From a virus: 64,000 nucleotides of DNA. Below, piece after piece: positions 43,200 through 51,187 of this stretch. Below the pieces are notes generated by a model. That model was given only the letters and a program-made list of their open reading frames with translations. It had not been told where the DNA came from and ran no database searches. Location of the stretch: the IMG/VR virus record IMGVR_UViG_3300042562_000678, positions 1 through 64,000 of that record; one strand, written 5' to 3'. Both the position numbers and the translations under genes were made by a program. Position 1 is the first letter of the stretch; every line of letters starts with the position of its first letter.

Positions 43200-43628
43200 T
43201 TATGTCGTTGCTACCGTAACTGTACCCAATTGCACGTTCAAAACCAAGTTATTTGGTGTCAAAGCGGCATCAAAAAATTCTGAACCCCCGACAGGTGTCC
43301 AGCCCCACTGAAAAATCCTGCTGCCCCCGCTGAGAATCCCCTGCGCATCAGCCGCCGAACTGTTGGTCAACACGATCTGCAAACCTGTTCGGCCAGACAC
43401 TTTGTAGCTGATGTCGGGCCGGGGGTCTCTAATCCCTTGCGGGTCATCCACCGGGTACATGCCCAGTTGCAACTGCGGCTGATCCGGGTCCCAACACTGG
43501 GGGCACACCTTGAGATCATATACCTTGGTCTTGACAACTTCTTTGCGCAGCGTGGTTAATTTGAAGCGAAACCCGCAACGGTCGCACTCCGCAATTGAAT
43601 TCTTGCCAGACGCAAACCTGTTACCCAT
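43200..43628 (-). CDS. zinc-ribbon virion-region protein
   Basis: 142 residues. 'CDRCGFRFKL' (~15) and 'VCPQCWDPDQPQ' (~42) supply a four-Cys zinc ribbon. The C-terminal two thirds are beta-rich with 'GSRIFQWGWTPVGG'. Its ATG overlaps the stop of the upstream gp4-like gene. Such zinc-ribbon proteins are recurrent between adaptor genes in related phages; probable head-tail junction role. Confidence 0.65.
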   Translation of the reverse strand: MGNRFASGKNSIAECDRCGFRFKLTTLRKEVVKTKVYDLKVCPQCWDPDQPQLQLGMYPVDDPQGIRDPRPDISYKVSGRTGLQIVLTNSSAADAQGILSGGSRIFQWGWTPVGGSEFFDAALTPNNLVLNVQLGTVTVATT

Positions 43629-44569
43629 TAAGTGCCGCCCCCAATGAACATCTGCCTGGGCACAAGCCGCAGCGCTGCACGTTCTTGGTCTTCATCCGCA
43701 GCCGTCATCCAGGCTTCGTCGTACTGTTGTTTGAGCACGCCCAGGCGCTCCATGCCACCGGGCACTTTGAGCGCAATGTAGTAGGCCAGACCTGCTGCCA
43801 TGCAAGGAACAAACCGGAAGGGCACATCCATGACGTTCACGCCACCGCCAGCATCCTGCACCCGGCGCATGCGCCAATACACAAACTGGTAGGTCTGAGA
43901 GCCGTCAGGTGTGGGCCACACAGTGACACGGGGGGCGTTGTTGACACGGATGGGGTTGCCCGCCGCAGGGGTCTGCTGGGTCGTGCCGATCTGTGCACGA
44001 AACACGTTACTAAGGGTATTCCCCGAGATGTAGTTGTAAAACACCGTCTCGGTGCCGCCAGCAGTCACGATGTCCACATAGCCAATGGCGGGGAGCCCGA
44101 CAACGGAGCTCAACGTGATCGTTGCCGCAGTCAAATCTTGGGACACAAACGTCGAAGCGGTGGTGGCCACCTGCCCGTCCAAGCGCTGATACCAGACCTG
44201 GATGGGCCGAGCTTGGTTAAGTTTGTTGGGGATGGTTGCGTAGGTGGACACGCTGATGCGTGTGATGGTCAAGTCCGCTTGGTTGGACAGGATGTTGGCA
44301 TTGGTGCGGATTACATGGTCGAGCAAATCCACGGTGTCGTTTGGTACGGCGTAGGTGTTCAGCCCTTGTGTCAGGGTGATCGTCCCCTGCTCAAACGTCC
44401 ACATGTTGACGCCGCGGTTGGCCCAGTCAGCAAACAGTAAGTTCAGGGATCGACGCGCTGTTCGCAGGTCATACCCCGTGCGCATCTCTGAACCCGCACG
44501 TTCAAATGCCTCCTCGACCAACTCGGTGAGGTCGAGGTTAAAGCCTGATTGTCCAGAGGTGACTGCCAT
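43628..44569 (-). CDS. gp4-like tail accessory / head-completion protein
   Basis: 313 residues. The N-terminal helices 'VEEAFERAGSEMRTGYDLRT' and 'ARRSLNLLFADWANRGVNMW' followed by 'LTQGLNTYAVPNDTVDLLD' are characteristic of the P22 gp4-like and related adaptor families. The C-terminal helix is 'AAGLAYYIALKVPGGMERL'. It likely plugs or extends the portal after packaging. No metal or catalytic motif. Confidence 0.75.
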   Translation of the reverse strand: MAVTSGQSGFNLDLTELVEEAFERAGSEMRTGYDLRTARRSLNLLFADWANRGVNMWTFEQGTITLTQGLNTYAVPNDTVDLLDHVIRTNANILSNQADLTITRISVSTYATIPNKLNQARPIQVWYQRLDGQVATTASTFVSQDLTAATITLSSVVGLPAIGYVDIVTAGGTETVFYNYISGNTLSNVFRAQIGTTQQTPAAGNPIRVNNAPRVTVWPTPDGSQTYQFVYWRMRRVQDAGGGVNVMDVPFRFVPCMAAGLAYYIALKVPGGMERLGVLKQQYDEAWMTAADEDQERAALRLVPRQMFIGGGT

Positions 44570-44570
44570 A

Positions 44571-45623
44571 TCAGTAGAACTCGTCCATCATTTGGGGAAC
44601 AGCTTGCTGCCCACCAAACCCTCCACGCCGCCCTTGCAACATCGACGCCAAGCCTTGCAGCCCCATTTGCCCACCGTAGCCACCGCCCATGCGGCCACCA
44701 TAACCGCCGCCGTAGCCACCACGACCGCCGCCGTAGCCACCGCCACCACCGTATCCGCCACGACCGCCGCCGTATCCGCCACGACCGCCAAAATCAGGCA
44801 TGCCCATCCTGTTGTCTATGCGGGGGCCGGGAAGCTGCCGTTGCATAAAGTCACCAATACCGATTTCTGAAGCCACCTGCTCTGAGCCGGGTTGCTGTGG
44901 CATTACCGCAGCCCGCATGTCACCTTGGGTAGCTTGGTCTCGCTGCATCTGGTACATGTCCTGTTGGGTAGCCTGCTCGTACATCCGCTGTTGCCGAGCT
45001 TGGTCTTGCATGTTCCGCTGTTGCTGCATCTGGTCAATGTTGCCGTATGGGTTTTGCCCCATCTGTCCTTGTTGTCCTTGCGGCTGTTGGAACCCGCGCA
45101 GCTTGCCCTGCAAGTCTTGCAACTGCTGGTACATGGGCGCTTTCTGCATGTACTCGTTCATCTGACGACCAAGGTCTTGCTCCTGCTTCTGGTACGCCTG
45201 GAAGTCCGGGTTGTTCATGTACGAGGGCTGCTGGCCCATTGGTTGCGGCATCTGGTTGGGAGCGCCAAGTTGTCCCATTTGCTCCCCGACCTCGCGCCCC
45301 ATTGAGCGATAGTCTTGCTGTTGCCCCATTTGTTGCTGCTGCTGAAACTGATTCATCCCATAGCCGGGACTGGACAGGGCCCCCATCCCACCAAACGGGT
45401 TTTGCATCTGTTGCATGCCATACGGCTGTTGTTGCTGCATGCCAAACGGCTGGGGCTGCGCAGACGCGTTGCCCATACCCCCGCCTTGGTTCTGAGAACC
45501 AAAGTTGGACATGTACGGTTGCGCGTAGGAGGGGACACCCCCGCCCGGCTGCGCCGATGCGTTGCCCATGGGTTGTTGCCCCATGCCGCCTGAACCGCCT
45601 ACACTTCCTGCTCCGCCTGCCAT
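44571..45623 (-). CDS. low-complexity Gln/Gly-rich protein with RGG/GGY repeats
   Basis: 350 residues. The first ~110 are Gly/Ser/Gln/Met rich with 'GMGNASAQP' repeated. The middle (~110-260) is Gln-rich with helical segments ('YQKQEQDLGRQMNEYMQK'). Residues ~275-325 are dense 'GGRGGYGGG' repeats, and the C-terminus is 'LASMLQGRRGGFGG'. The composition is like RNA-binding RGG and prion-like domains of eukaryotes. It lies between virion genes. Role unknown. Confidence 0.6.
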   Translation of the reverse strand: MAGGAGSVGGSGGMGQQPMGNASAQPGGGVPSYAQPYMSNFGSQNQGGGMGNASAQPQPFGMQQQQPYGMQQMQNPFGGMGALSSPGYGMNQFQQQQQMGQQQDYRSMGREVGEQMGQLGAPNQMPQPMGQQPSYMNNPDFQAYQKQEQDLGRQMNEYMQKAPMYQQLQDLQGKLRGFQQPQGQQGQMGQNPYGNIDQMQQQRNMQDQARQQRMYEQATQQDMYQMQRDQATQGDMRAAVMPQQPGSEQVASEIGIGDFMQRQLPGPRIDNRMGMPDFGGRGGYGGGRGGYGGGGGYGGGRGGYGGGYGGRMGGGYGGQMGLQGLASMLQGRRGGFGGQQAVPQMMDEFY

Positions 45624-45856
45624 TATCGGTACCCCGCTGTTTTCTTCGCAATGCTTTTGGGTTGCGCCACAAACTGTTTACCTGCCGCTTTACCCGCCCG
45701 CTTGGCCTTGGTAGTGGCAGCGTACTCAGAAGGACTGAGCGCCTTGATTGCCGCTTCTGGCAAATACCGCTCCCCCGTCTTTGACGAAGGCTTCCCCGAC
45801 TTGGTGCGCCACTTCTGATCGCCCCAGTTTTTAAGGGAAGTCTGCGGTGCTTTCAT
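45623..45856 (-). CDS. 77-aa basic late protein
   Basis: Sequence 'LKNWGDQKWRTKSGKPSSKT' and 'GERYLPEAAIKALSPSEYAA' then a Lys/Ala-rich tail. This is a recurrent type of small basic protein in podovirus and cyanophage-like late regions. Start in an ATGA overlap. It could bind DNA in the capsid; no experimental role known to me. Confidence 0.6.
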   Translation of the reverse strand: MKAPQTSLKNWGDQKWRTKSGKPSSKTGERYLPEAAIKALSPSEYAATTKAKRAGKAAGKQFVAQPKSIAKKTAGYR

Positions 45857-45978
45857 TCAAAGTCTTCAGCGGTCAAACCAGCATCTTCAAGTGCCAACTC
45901 TTCTAAAATTTCGTCCGTGCCACAAGTGCAAGGGCCATCTTCCATCACGGCGCAATCGTCCATATGTCTTTTAATCAC
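45853..45978 (-). CDS. 41-aa acidic peptide with CxC motif
   Basis: GTG 45978 is placed 5 nt behind a strong AGGAGG, inside the end of the preceding gene. The longer in-frame reading would overlap that gene by 89 nt. The peptide has 'MDDCAVMEDGPCTCGTDEIL' and a highly acidic C-terminus. Three Cys might bind a metal. Function unknown. Confidence 0.5.
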   Translation of the reverse strand: MIKRHMDDCAVMEDGPCTCGTDEILEELALEDAGLTAEDFE

Positions 45979-46246
45979 GATAACCTCCTCCAGCCGCCTT
46001 GTATTTCTTGGCGACAAGTTGTGCTTTACGGGCTGACCATTGCCCCGCGCCCGTGCCATGAGTTGCTGCGGCTTTTACCTGAGACACAATTCGCTTGCGC
46101 AAACTGGGCTTGGTGTAATTGCCAGCGGCATTGACTTTCCCGCCTTCTTTGTACTGCTTGAAGTCGGTGTCGTCACGGCGTTCTTTTCGAACGCCCTTGG
46201 GCATTTTGGATGGGCTGATGTCGCCCATCCCGCGTGAGGCCATCAT
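45971..46246 (-). CDS. 91-aa basic late protein
   Basis: 'GMGDISPSKMPKGVRKERRD' followed by 'GGKVNAAGNYTKPSLRKRIV' and 'GTGAGQWSARKAQLVAKKYK' is a pattern shared by small late proteins of many podoviruses and marine phages. It is strongly basic and probably a virion or packaging accessory. No enzymatic motif. Confidence 0.65.
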   Translation of the reverse strand: MMASRGMGDISPSKMPKGVRKERRDDTDFKQYKEGGKVNAAGNYTKPSLRKRIVSQVKAAATHGTGAGQWSARKAQLVAKKYKAAGGGYRD

Positions 46247-46247
46247 C

Positions 46248-46613
46248 TCAGCACTTGCCGCCAGACTTCATGCCCAGGGGCTTGGAGCCAGCCATCTTGA
46301 CCATGGTGCCCTTGGTCTTGCCTTTGGTGGCAATGCCGTCACGGCTGGGTGCGCCAGTCTTGACGCTGCCCATTTTGGCGGTGGTGATGCCACCAGACGC
46401 CATTTTCTTCGTGCTCATTGCTTTTTTCTTAGCAATCATTTCCATGAAAGGGTTCGCTTTAGCCATATCACCACCTCTTTTAAAAGACTTGCCTTTGTCG
46501 GCGTTGCTGAAATCTTTGCCCACAGACTGCGGGACTCCTACCTTCTTGGCAAACGATGGGTTGTTGGCCACCGCAGCCATGAAATTGTGCTGTTTCTTAC
46601 TTGTTGACGGCAT
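46248..46613 (-). CDS. 121-aa basic late protein (SKKQHNFMAAVA family)
   Basis: Begins 'MPSTSKKQHNFMAAVANNPS' with 'FAKKVGVPQSVGKDF', a well-spread phage signature. The remainder is Lys/Gly/Met-rich. Its first 17 nt overlap the upstream membrane gene. Function unknown; likely capsid-associated. Confidence 0.65.
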   Translation of the reverse strand: MPSTSKKQHNFMAAVANNPSFAKKVGVPQSVGKDFSNADKGKSFKRGGDMAKANPFMEMIAKKKAMSTKKMASGGITTAKMGSVKTGAPSRDGIATKGKTKGTMVKMAGSKPLGMKSGGKC

Positions 46614-46785
46614 CTTTATACGCCCACCGTTGTACGGTATCCGTTTCCCAGATGCGGATAACCATCCATACGATGGTCAACACGCCGCCAATAAGCGTTA
46701 CCACGGGCGTCATCCACCCTAAGAAACCCCCAAGGCCCATTACTACGGCAGCGCCGTCAGCCATTGTTTTTACGTCATGGTTCAT
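46597..46785 (-). CDS. 62-aa membrane protein, second holin candidate
   Basis: 'VKTMADGAAVVMGLGGFLGW' leads into two closely spaced hydrophobic segments ('VVMGLGGFLGWM' and 'VVTLIGGVLTIVWMVIRIW'). The C-terminus is short and charged. Small phage proteins of this shape, ending 'IRIWETDTVQ', are often called putative holins. It lies far from the lysozyme (about 13.5 kb), so the assignment is only tentative. Confidence 0.55.
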   Translation of the reverse strand: MNHDVKTMADGAAVVMGLGGFLGWMTPVVTLIGGVLTIVWMVIRIWETDTVQRWAYKDAVNK

Positions 46786-46786
46786 G

Positions 46787-47041
46787 TCAACACTTCCAAG
46801 CCCGCAGGCTCTTGTTAATCCGACTGTTTGGGTCTTTGGCTGTTTTTTCGGATGTGAGTTTTTTCTTCATCCCAGTCATCCTTGCACAGAAAGAGTCGCG
46901 CCTGCTGCCGCCCTCTGGCTGCGGTGCTTTCAACCCCGGCTTGCCGGGATTGGCCTTGTTGTAGGAAGCCCGACCCTTGGCGTTCAAGCCGCCCTTCTCG
47001 GATTTGCCTTCCTTGCGTTGCCATGCTGGAGATTTAGCCAT
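46787..47041 (-). CDS. 84-aa basic late protein (DUF6321-like)
   Basis: 'MAKSPAWQRKEGKSEKGGLN' then 'AKGRASYNKANPGKPGLKAP' and 'SRRDSFCARMTGMKKKLTS' with a final 'RINKSLRAWKC' is the full pattern of a conserved small phage family. It is highly basic with two conserved Cys. The role is unknown; possible DNA or virion binding. Confidence 0.7.
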   Translation of the reverse strand: MAKSPAWQRKEGKSEKGGLNAKGRASYNKANPGKPGLKAPQPEGGSRRDSFCARMTGMKKKLTSEKTAKDPNSRINKSLRAWKC

Positions 47042-47315
47042 AGAAAATTGTAATTTTTGCCGTTGCAGGCAGGGTTACGTGTATGTCGGAGTAGAACAAA
47101 ATGCCTTCTCCGGGGATTGGCAAACCAAACGCTACCAAATTGGTAGAAATATTGAACTGCAACCGAATAGTTCCCGATGCGCCACCATCCCTGATGATTA
47201 CATCGCCTGCCGTGCCGCCAGAAAGACACTGGTAGCCTTTAAGACGGGTGCGCTGCGACACCAGCGTGCCTGTTGCTTCCGTGTGCGCTGCTTTTACGTC
47301 TGTTTGCATCGTCAT
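47034..47315 (-). CDS. 93-aa beta-rich late protein
   Basis: Sequence 'VSQRTRLKGYQCLSGGTAGD' and 'GEGILFYSDIHVTLPATAKI' suggests a small beta-sandwich, a type recurrent among phage head/tail genes. Its end overlaps the next start by 8 nt. Structural role likely. Confidence 0.6.
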   Translation of the reverse strand: MTMQTDVKAAHTEATGTLVSQRTRLKGYQCLSGGTAGDVIIRDGGASGTIRLQFNISTNLVAFGLPIPGEGILFYSDIHVTLPATAKITIFYG

Positions 47316-47316
47316 G

Positions 47317-47469
47317 TTATTGCTCCGGTTCTGGTGCGTCTAACCTGTTTATAAGCATCTTGTACGCTTGGATTGTGGCTTGAGATTGAATCAAAAAGGT
47401 TTGGGCTTTTTGGGCTTCAGTCTCAAGGTCACGAATCTCAATCTCCAAGAATTCCTTGGTGATCTGCAT
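47317..47469 (-). CDS. 50-aa coiled-coil peptide
   Basis: ATG 47469 begins directly after the upstream stop. The peptide is a single helix ('EFLEIEIRDLETEAQKAQTF') of heptad type followed by an acidic tail. Similar short helical peptides occur beside decoration-like genes in related phages. Weak RBS. Confidence 0.5.
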   Translation of the reverse strand: MQITKEFLEIEIRDLETEAQKAQTFLIQSQATIQAYKMLINRLDAPEPEQ

Positions 47470-47470
47470 A

Positions 47471-48049
47471 TTAGCTGTTTGTTGTAGTCAACATGATGTA
47501 ATACGCAGTACCAGCGCTGTCCACAATCTTCAATGAGTTTGTAGCTGCGCCCTGTGTATTGGCAGTAATCATGCCAGATGGAACGTTAAACAAGTTGGCC
47601 ACTGTGCCAGTGCCGCTGTTTGTGAAGCGGATGAAAGAAGCATTTGTCCAAGTGCCACCAGAGGCAAAGTTAGAGTCAGCTTGAATAGCTGCAATCGTAC
47701 CGCCGGGGTTTGTGGATGTGCCGCCCAAAGTAGCGCGAAGAGCGTTACCTGCACCGGAGATAGTGCCAGAGCCGTTGATGCTCAAGCTGATGTGAGCACC
47801 GTTAACAGTACCGCCAGTAGCTGCGCCAACGCCTGTGACTTGAGTCAAAGCACGGTAAGTTTCACCAGAGCCAGTTGATGTAAAAGCCAAACGCTGATAA
47901 GACAGACGTGTATCGCCAGTAGTGGCAGATGTGGTGACGTAAGACTCAGATACATTAGTAGCGGTAGTCTCAACGATGGGGGAAGAAGCTGTTCCGGTAA
48001 TGAAGCCATTGTTAGATATGACTGGGCCGGAGAACGTGGTATTTGCCAT
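47471..48049 (-). CDS. virion structural protein (192 aa)
   Basis: AAGGACATATC precedes the ATG. It is Thr/Ser/Gly-rich and beta throughout ('MANTTFSGPVISNNGFITGT', 'NALRATLGGTSTNPGGTIAA', 'GTAYYIML' at the end). No charges to speak of; a decoration or head-fibre type protein. It is the first gene behind the terminator that follows the capsid gene. Confidence 0.65.
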   Translation of the reverse strand: MANTTFSGPVISNNGFITGTASSPIVETTATNVSESYVTTSATTGDTRLSYQRLAFTSTGSGETYRALTQVTGVGAATGGTVNGAHISLSINGSGTISGAGNALRATLGGTSTNPGGTIAAIQADSNFASGGTWTNASFIRFTNSGTGTVANLFNVPSGMITANTQGAATNSLKIVDSAGTAYYIMLTTTNS

Positions 48050-48152
48050 GATATGTCCTTACATGCAAGTGGGGCGTATCTGTCTGCATGTCGTCAGCCG
48101 GGACTGTCAGATACACCGGGAACCCCGGAATAGTTGCAATATACACCAAAAG
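48050..48152. other. non-coding gap between capsid terminator and next gene
   Basis: About 100 nt with no ORF. It contains a TATATT box on the - strand without a matching -35 element and a short CCGGG/CCCGG inverted pair. A secondary leftward promoter is possible but not supported well enough to call. Confidence 0.4.
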
Positions 48153-48177
48153 AAAAAGGGGCACAAGGCCCCTTTTT
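48153..48177. terminator. bidirectional intrinsic terminator after major capsid gene
   Basis: A perfect 10-bp stem AAAAAGGGGC/GCCCCTTTTT with a 5-nt loop, starting 10 nt past the capsid stop codon on the - strand. The T-run makes it a terminator in either direction. It would lower transcription of all genes to the left relative to capsid and upstream genes. Confidence 0.85.
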
Positions 48178-48187
48178 CATAGACACA

Positions 48188-49117
48188 TTAAGCGCCTGCG
48201 GAACCCCACATGCCGAGGGGATCAGACCAGCCGAAGCTGTAACGCTCACGAGCCTTGTAACGGACGTTGCCGGTATCAAAGTCGCCGTCCATCGAGTTAG
48301 CCAGGGGCATACGCTCGAAATGCTTCATGCCGTTGGGAACGTCGGTAATCAAATACCAGCCATTCGAATCGGTCAAGAAGTGGTTGACGCAGTAGCCTTC
48401 AGGAATCGCACCCATCTGCTTGATAGCGTTGATGTCGTTATCAGCAGTAGAGACGCGCAGTTCAGTGTCAAGCAAACGCTTGGCAACGAACATCAGCGCT
48501 GGGGGGATGACCATCTTGCGGGGCTTGGCAGCGATCAACAGACCACGCTCATCGGTCCATGCAGCGATTTGAATCACGGCATTTTCCAAGGAGGTCTCGT
48601 TCAAGTCCACGCCAGTGGTGGGGCTGTTGAAGTTAACAGCGCCATTAACCAAGGGGTGGCCAACACGAGTGCTGGAGCTGTTGTTACCGAACAAGGTCAC
48701 GCCGTCACCACCCAAGTACGAACCGTTGAAACCGTTGTTGATAACGGAGGCGGCTTTAACTTGCTTGGTGTAGGACATCGCACGGGCCAGGGCTTTGGTG
48801 TAACGAGCAGACAAGGAGTCATACAAGTTATCTTCCACAGCTTCCTCGGTGATCGAGAAGCCCAGGGCGATGGTTTCGTGGTTGTAACGGGCGGTGAACG
48901 CTTCTTGTGCGTTGTCATACGCGATGGCGGAGCCCTCGTTCTTGACAGGAGCAGCACCGAAACCAGCAAGCTTGGTCTCTTCTTCGAAGCTACGCTCTGA
49001 TTTCTCAGTTTCGTAGATTTCTTTGTGCTCTTCGCCGTAACGAGCGTATTCCAAACCGAACAAAGCGTTCAGACCAGGGAGCAACTCTTTAAGTAGTTGT
49101 GCGCGTGAAATTGCCAT
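48188..49117 (-). CDS. major capsid protein
   Basis: 309 residues with strong RBS AAGGAG. The N-terminal extended helix region 'FGLEYARYGEEHKEIYETEK' with 'RSFEEETKLAGFGAAP', central 'HETIALGFSITEEAVEDNLY' and C-terminal 'GFPYF'-like ending 'SFGWSDPLGMWGSAGA' match Mu gpT/HK97-fold capsid proteins of podoviruses and related phages. It lies directly upstream of a strong terminator, consistent with very high expression. Confidence 0.9.
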   Translation of the reverse strand: MAISRAQLLKELLPGLNALFGLEYARYGEEHKEIYETEKSERSFEEETKLAGFGAAPVKNEGSAIAYDNAQEAFTARYNHETIALGFSITEEAVEDNLYDSLSARYTKALARAMSYTKQVKAASVINNGFNGSYLGGDGVTLFGNNSSSTRVGHPLVNGAVNFNSPTTGVDLNETSLENAVIQIAAWTDERGLLIAAKPRKMVIPPALMFVAKRLLDTELRVSTADNDINAIKQMGAIPEGYCVNHFLTDSNGWYLITDVPNGMKHFERMPLANSMDGDFDTGNVRYKARERYSFGWSDPLGMWGSAGA

Positions 49118-49130
49118 TTTGAGTTACTCC

Positions 49131-49757
49131 TTACAGACCAACTGCGTTGGTGAATGTGTGATAGCCGGGGTTGATCTTGACCAGGATGTCGGTGTAAGCG
49201 TCGCCCACAACCGAGAAACCTTGCATGTTCACAAACCCAACAACACGGAATGCTGCGGTGGTGGTCACAGCCGAGGCACCTGCCACGACAGAAGCCGTAG
49301 AGTTACCAGTGGATGTGCTGCCAGTTGCCACAGCGCCAGTTGAGAAAAACACGTTTGCGCCCACGGCAGCTTGCGTCACAGTGCCAGCGGACTGGACTTG
49401 GAACACAACACCGGGATCATCCACAACGTAAGCGTTGACCACACCAGTCGTACCCGTGGGGTAGTACTGAGCATAGATCACTTGGCCTTGTGCGTTGACG
49501 TAAGAACAGCCAACAAACACGCCCACGATGCCGGTGTTAGTGGTACCGACAGGAAAGCCGTTGGTGGTCGCATCAGCGCCAGTTGCGGTGGCCACAGCCA
49601 GATAGCCAGACGAATTCACGTACACGGGCGAACCGTTGTAAATGTTCGCGGCAGTGCCTGCGGGGTCGATGAGATACGAACGGGTTGCACCTGCATATGG
49701 TGTGCCGCCCAGTTCATTCACGGGTTTTAGCCCGTATGGGGATGCTACTGATGCCAT
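49131..49757 (-). CDS. capsid decoration/structural protein
   Basis: 208 residues with RBS AAGGAG. It begins 'SVASPYGLKPVNELGGTPYA' and is Thr/Val/Gly/Ala rich. The N-terminal pattern is common to proteins encoded just before the capsid gene of such phages. Proposed to decorate or stabilise the capsid. No catalytic motif. Confidence 0.7.
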   Translation of the reverse strand: MASVASPYGLKPVNELGGTPYAGATRSYLIDPAGTAANIYNGSPVYVNSSGYLAVATATGADATTNGFPVGTTNTGIVGVFVGCSYVNAQGQVIYAQYYPTGTTGVVNAYVVDDPGVVFQVQSAGTVTQAAVGANVFFSTGAVATGSTSTGNSTASVVAGASAVTTTAAFRVVGFVNMQGFSVVGDAYTDILVKINPGYHTFTNAVGL

Positions 49758-49772
49758 TTAAGGACTCCTTGT

Positions 49773-50225
49773 TTACTTAGAACCTGAACCAAACCCTCTG
49801 CCGCCGCTGACTGTGGACTTGCGGTCCGCAAACAAAGGCATACGAGGATCATTGTTTCGCATGAAGTGGTTGTCCACCGATTCCATCTGGTTTTGTGCTT
49901 GTCGGTCGTAGTACTCGTCCCGAGCGCGTGCTCGTTCCGCCACCATCTTGCAAAGCATGAGCCCGCCAATCTCGACGTTCCCCGTCTTTGCGTTACCTTC
50001 AATCATCAATTCTGGATGATCTTCTGCCTTGACAGGCTCCCAGCCGTCGCGCATCTTTCGAGACACGTTGGTGGGTTCAGCTTGCCCTAATACGTGGGTG
50101 GCCACCCAGCGGTACACATACCCTGGCTCCGGGGTCGGATCAGGCAGTGCCGAGGAAGGCGTATACACATAACGGGTTTGCTTGTCGCGTGACACAAGGT
50201 CACGGGGGGTACGGTTTTCAGCCAT
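49773..50225 (-). CDS. 150-aa virion-region protein
   Basis: 'TRYVYTPSSALPDPTPEPGY' with 'VYRWVATHVLGQAEPTNVSR' then 'MRDGWEPVKAEDHPEL' is a pattern seen next to scaffold genes in many podo- and siphoviruses. The middle is helical, the C-terminus is Gly/Ser rich. Overlaps the scaffold gene by 8 nt. Function unknown. Confidence 0.65.
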   Translation of the reverse strand: MAENRTPRDLVSRDKQTRYVYTPSSALPDPTPEPGYVYRWVATHVLGQAEPTNVSRKMRDGWEPVKAEDHPELMIEGNAKTGNVEIGGLMLCKMVAERARARDEYYDRQAQNQMESVDNHFMRNNDPRMPLFADRKSTVSGGRGFGSGSK

Positions 50226-51177
50226 TTTGACTCTCCAATTTTGCTACTTGAGCAGCGTACTGCTGCGGGGTTAATCCAAATTTCTTTGCCAGTGCGACCT
50301 GGGTCTGAGTGAGTTGGACTTTCTTGGCTCCCGACGAACGGGTCGCGGGGGCTGCAACGGCAGCAGGTCGTCTTGGGGAATCACCCGACCTTGGCTTGTC
50401 TTCTGTACCACCGAAAACTTCGGGGAACTTCGACTTCACGCGATCATTTATTTGATCGAAATACTCATCAGTGCGGGGATCGACCCCGTTGTTGACTAGT
50501 TTTTGATGCAGCCCTAGTGCGTAGCTGGTGACTTCTTCGAACCCGTTTGCGCCAAACCACTGGTTTTTTGCCTGCCAGCGCAGGGTTTTTTCGTCTGGTT
50601 GCGCCTGTTCGGGTGCGCTTTGACGCGTTTGTACATCATATTCTTCAGTTTGTAAAGGGGGTGGGCGAAAACTTTTCGCTTGCTCCAACTTCCACTTGGC
50701 GTCAGTCATTGCTTCCTGGGCTGCAATGATGGCGTCAGTGTCAAACGCTTCCTGGGCATCCTTGTACTGGCGGCGGGCTTTCTCCAGCTCGGCTTCCGCC
50801 GCGTTTTTGGCCATGTGCCCGTACTGCTCTGTCCCAGTTGAAACATATTGTTTCAACTTCTTGTTCTCATCAATGAGCTGCTGTGCGAGACGCTCGAGTT
50901 CTTGCTTCTCGCGCATGGTGGCTTCTTTGGCCCGGCGCTCGTCGTGGCGTGCGTGGGTCAACTCCTTGATGCGCCCTTTGACTTTATCGGAGTAGTTCTC
51001 GATTTCGTCGTCCGTGGGGTCTTCCACCTCCCGGTCCAGGGGCTTGCGGCCTCTGTCTTGGATGGGGGTATCGTCAACGACTTCGACTTCTACGTCGCCG
51101 TCGTCCCCCACGGATACATTGACCTGGGAGGTCTTTTCGTCATCCAGTTCGTCTGGGAACTTGTATTGTTCAGCCAT
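50218..51177 (-). CDS. scaffold-like protein
   Basis: 319 residues, the typical scaffold layout: acidic N-terminus, then 'KVKGRIKELTHARHDERRAK' and a long coiled coil to ~residue 170 ('EAELEKARRQYKDAQEAF'). A Pro-rich linker follows and a C-terminal basic helix 'VALAKKFGLTPQQYAAQVAK', probably the capsid-binding part. It is immediately upstream of capsid genes. It directs procapsid assembly. Confidence 0.75.
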   Translation of the reverse strand: MAEQYKFPDELDDEKTSQVNVSVGDDGDVEVEVVDDTPIQDRGRKPLDREVEDPTDDEIENYSDKVKGRIKELTHARHDERRAKEATMREKQELERLAQQLIDENKKLKQYVSTGTEQYGHMAKNAAEAELEKARRQYKDAQEAFDTDAIIAAQEAMTDAKWKLEQAKSFRPPPLQTEEYDVQTRQSAPEQAQPDEKTLRWQAKNQWFGANGFEEVTSYALGLHQKLVNNGVDPRTDEYFDQINDRVKSKFPEVFGGTEDKPRSGDSPRRPAAVAAPATRSSGAKKVQLTQTQVALAKKFGLTPQQYAAQVAKLESQNG

Positions 51178-51187
51178 GTCTACTCCA

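Noticed and set aside
45034-45784. Overlapping frames on both strands across the RGG-rich gene
   Set aside because: Compositional shadows of a Gly/Gln-rich coding sequence; only the - strand frame 44571-45623 has correct junctions with both neighbours.
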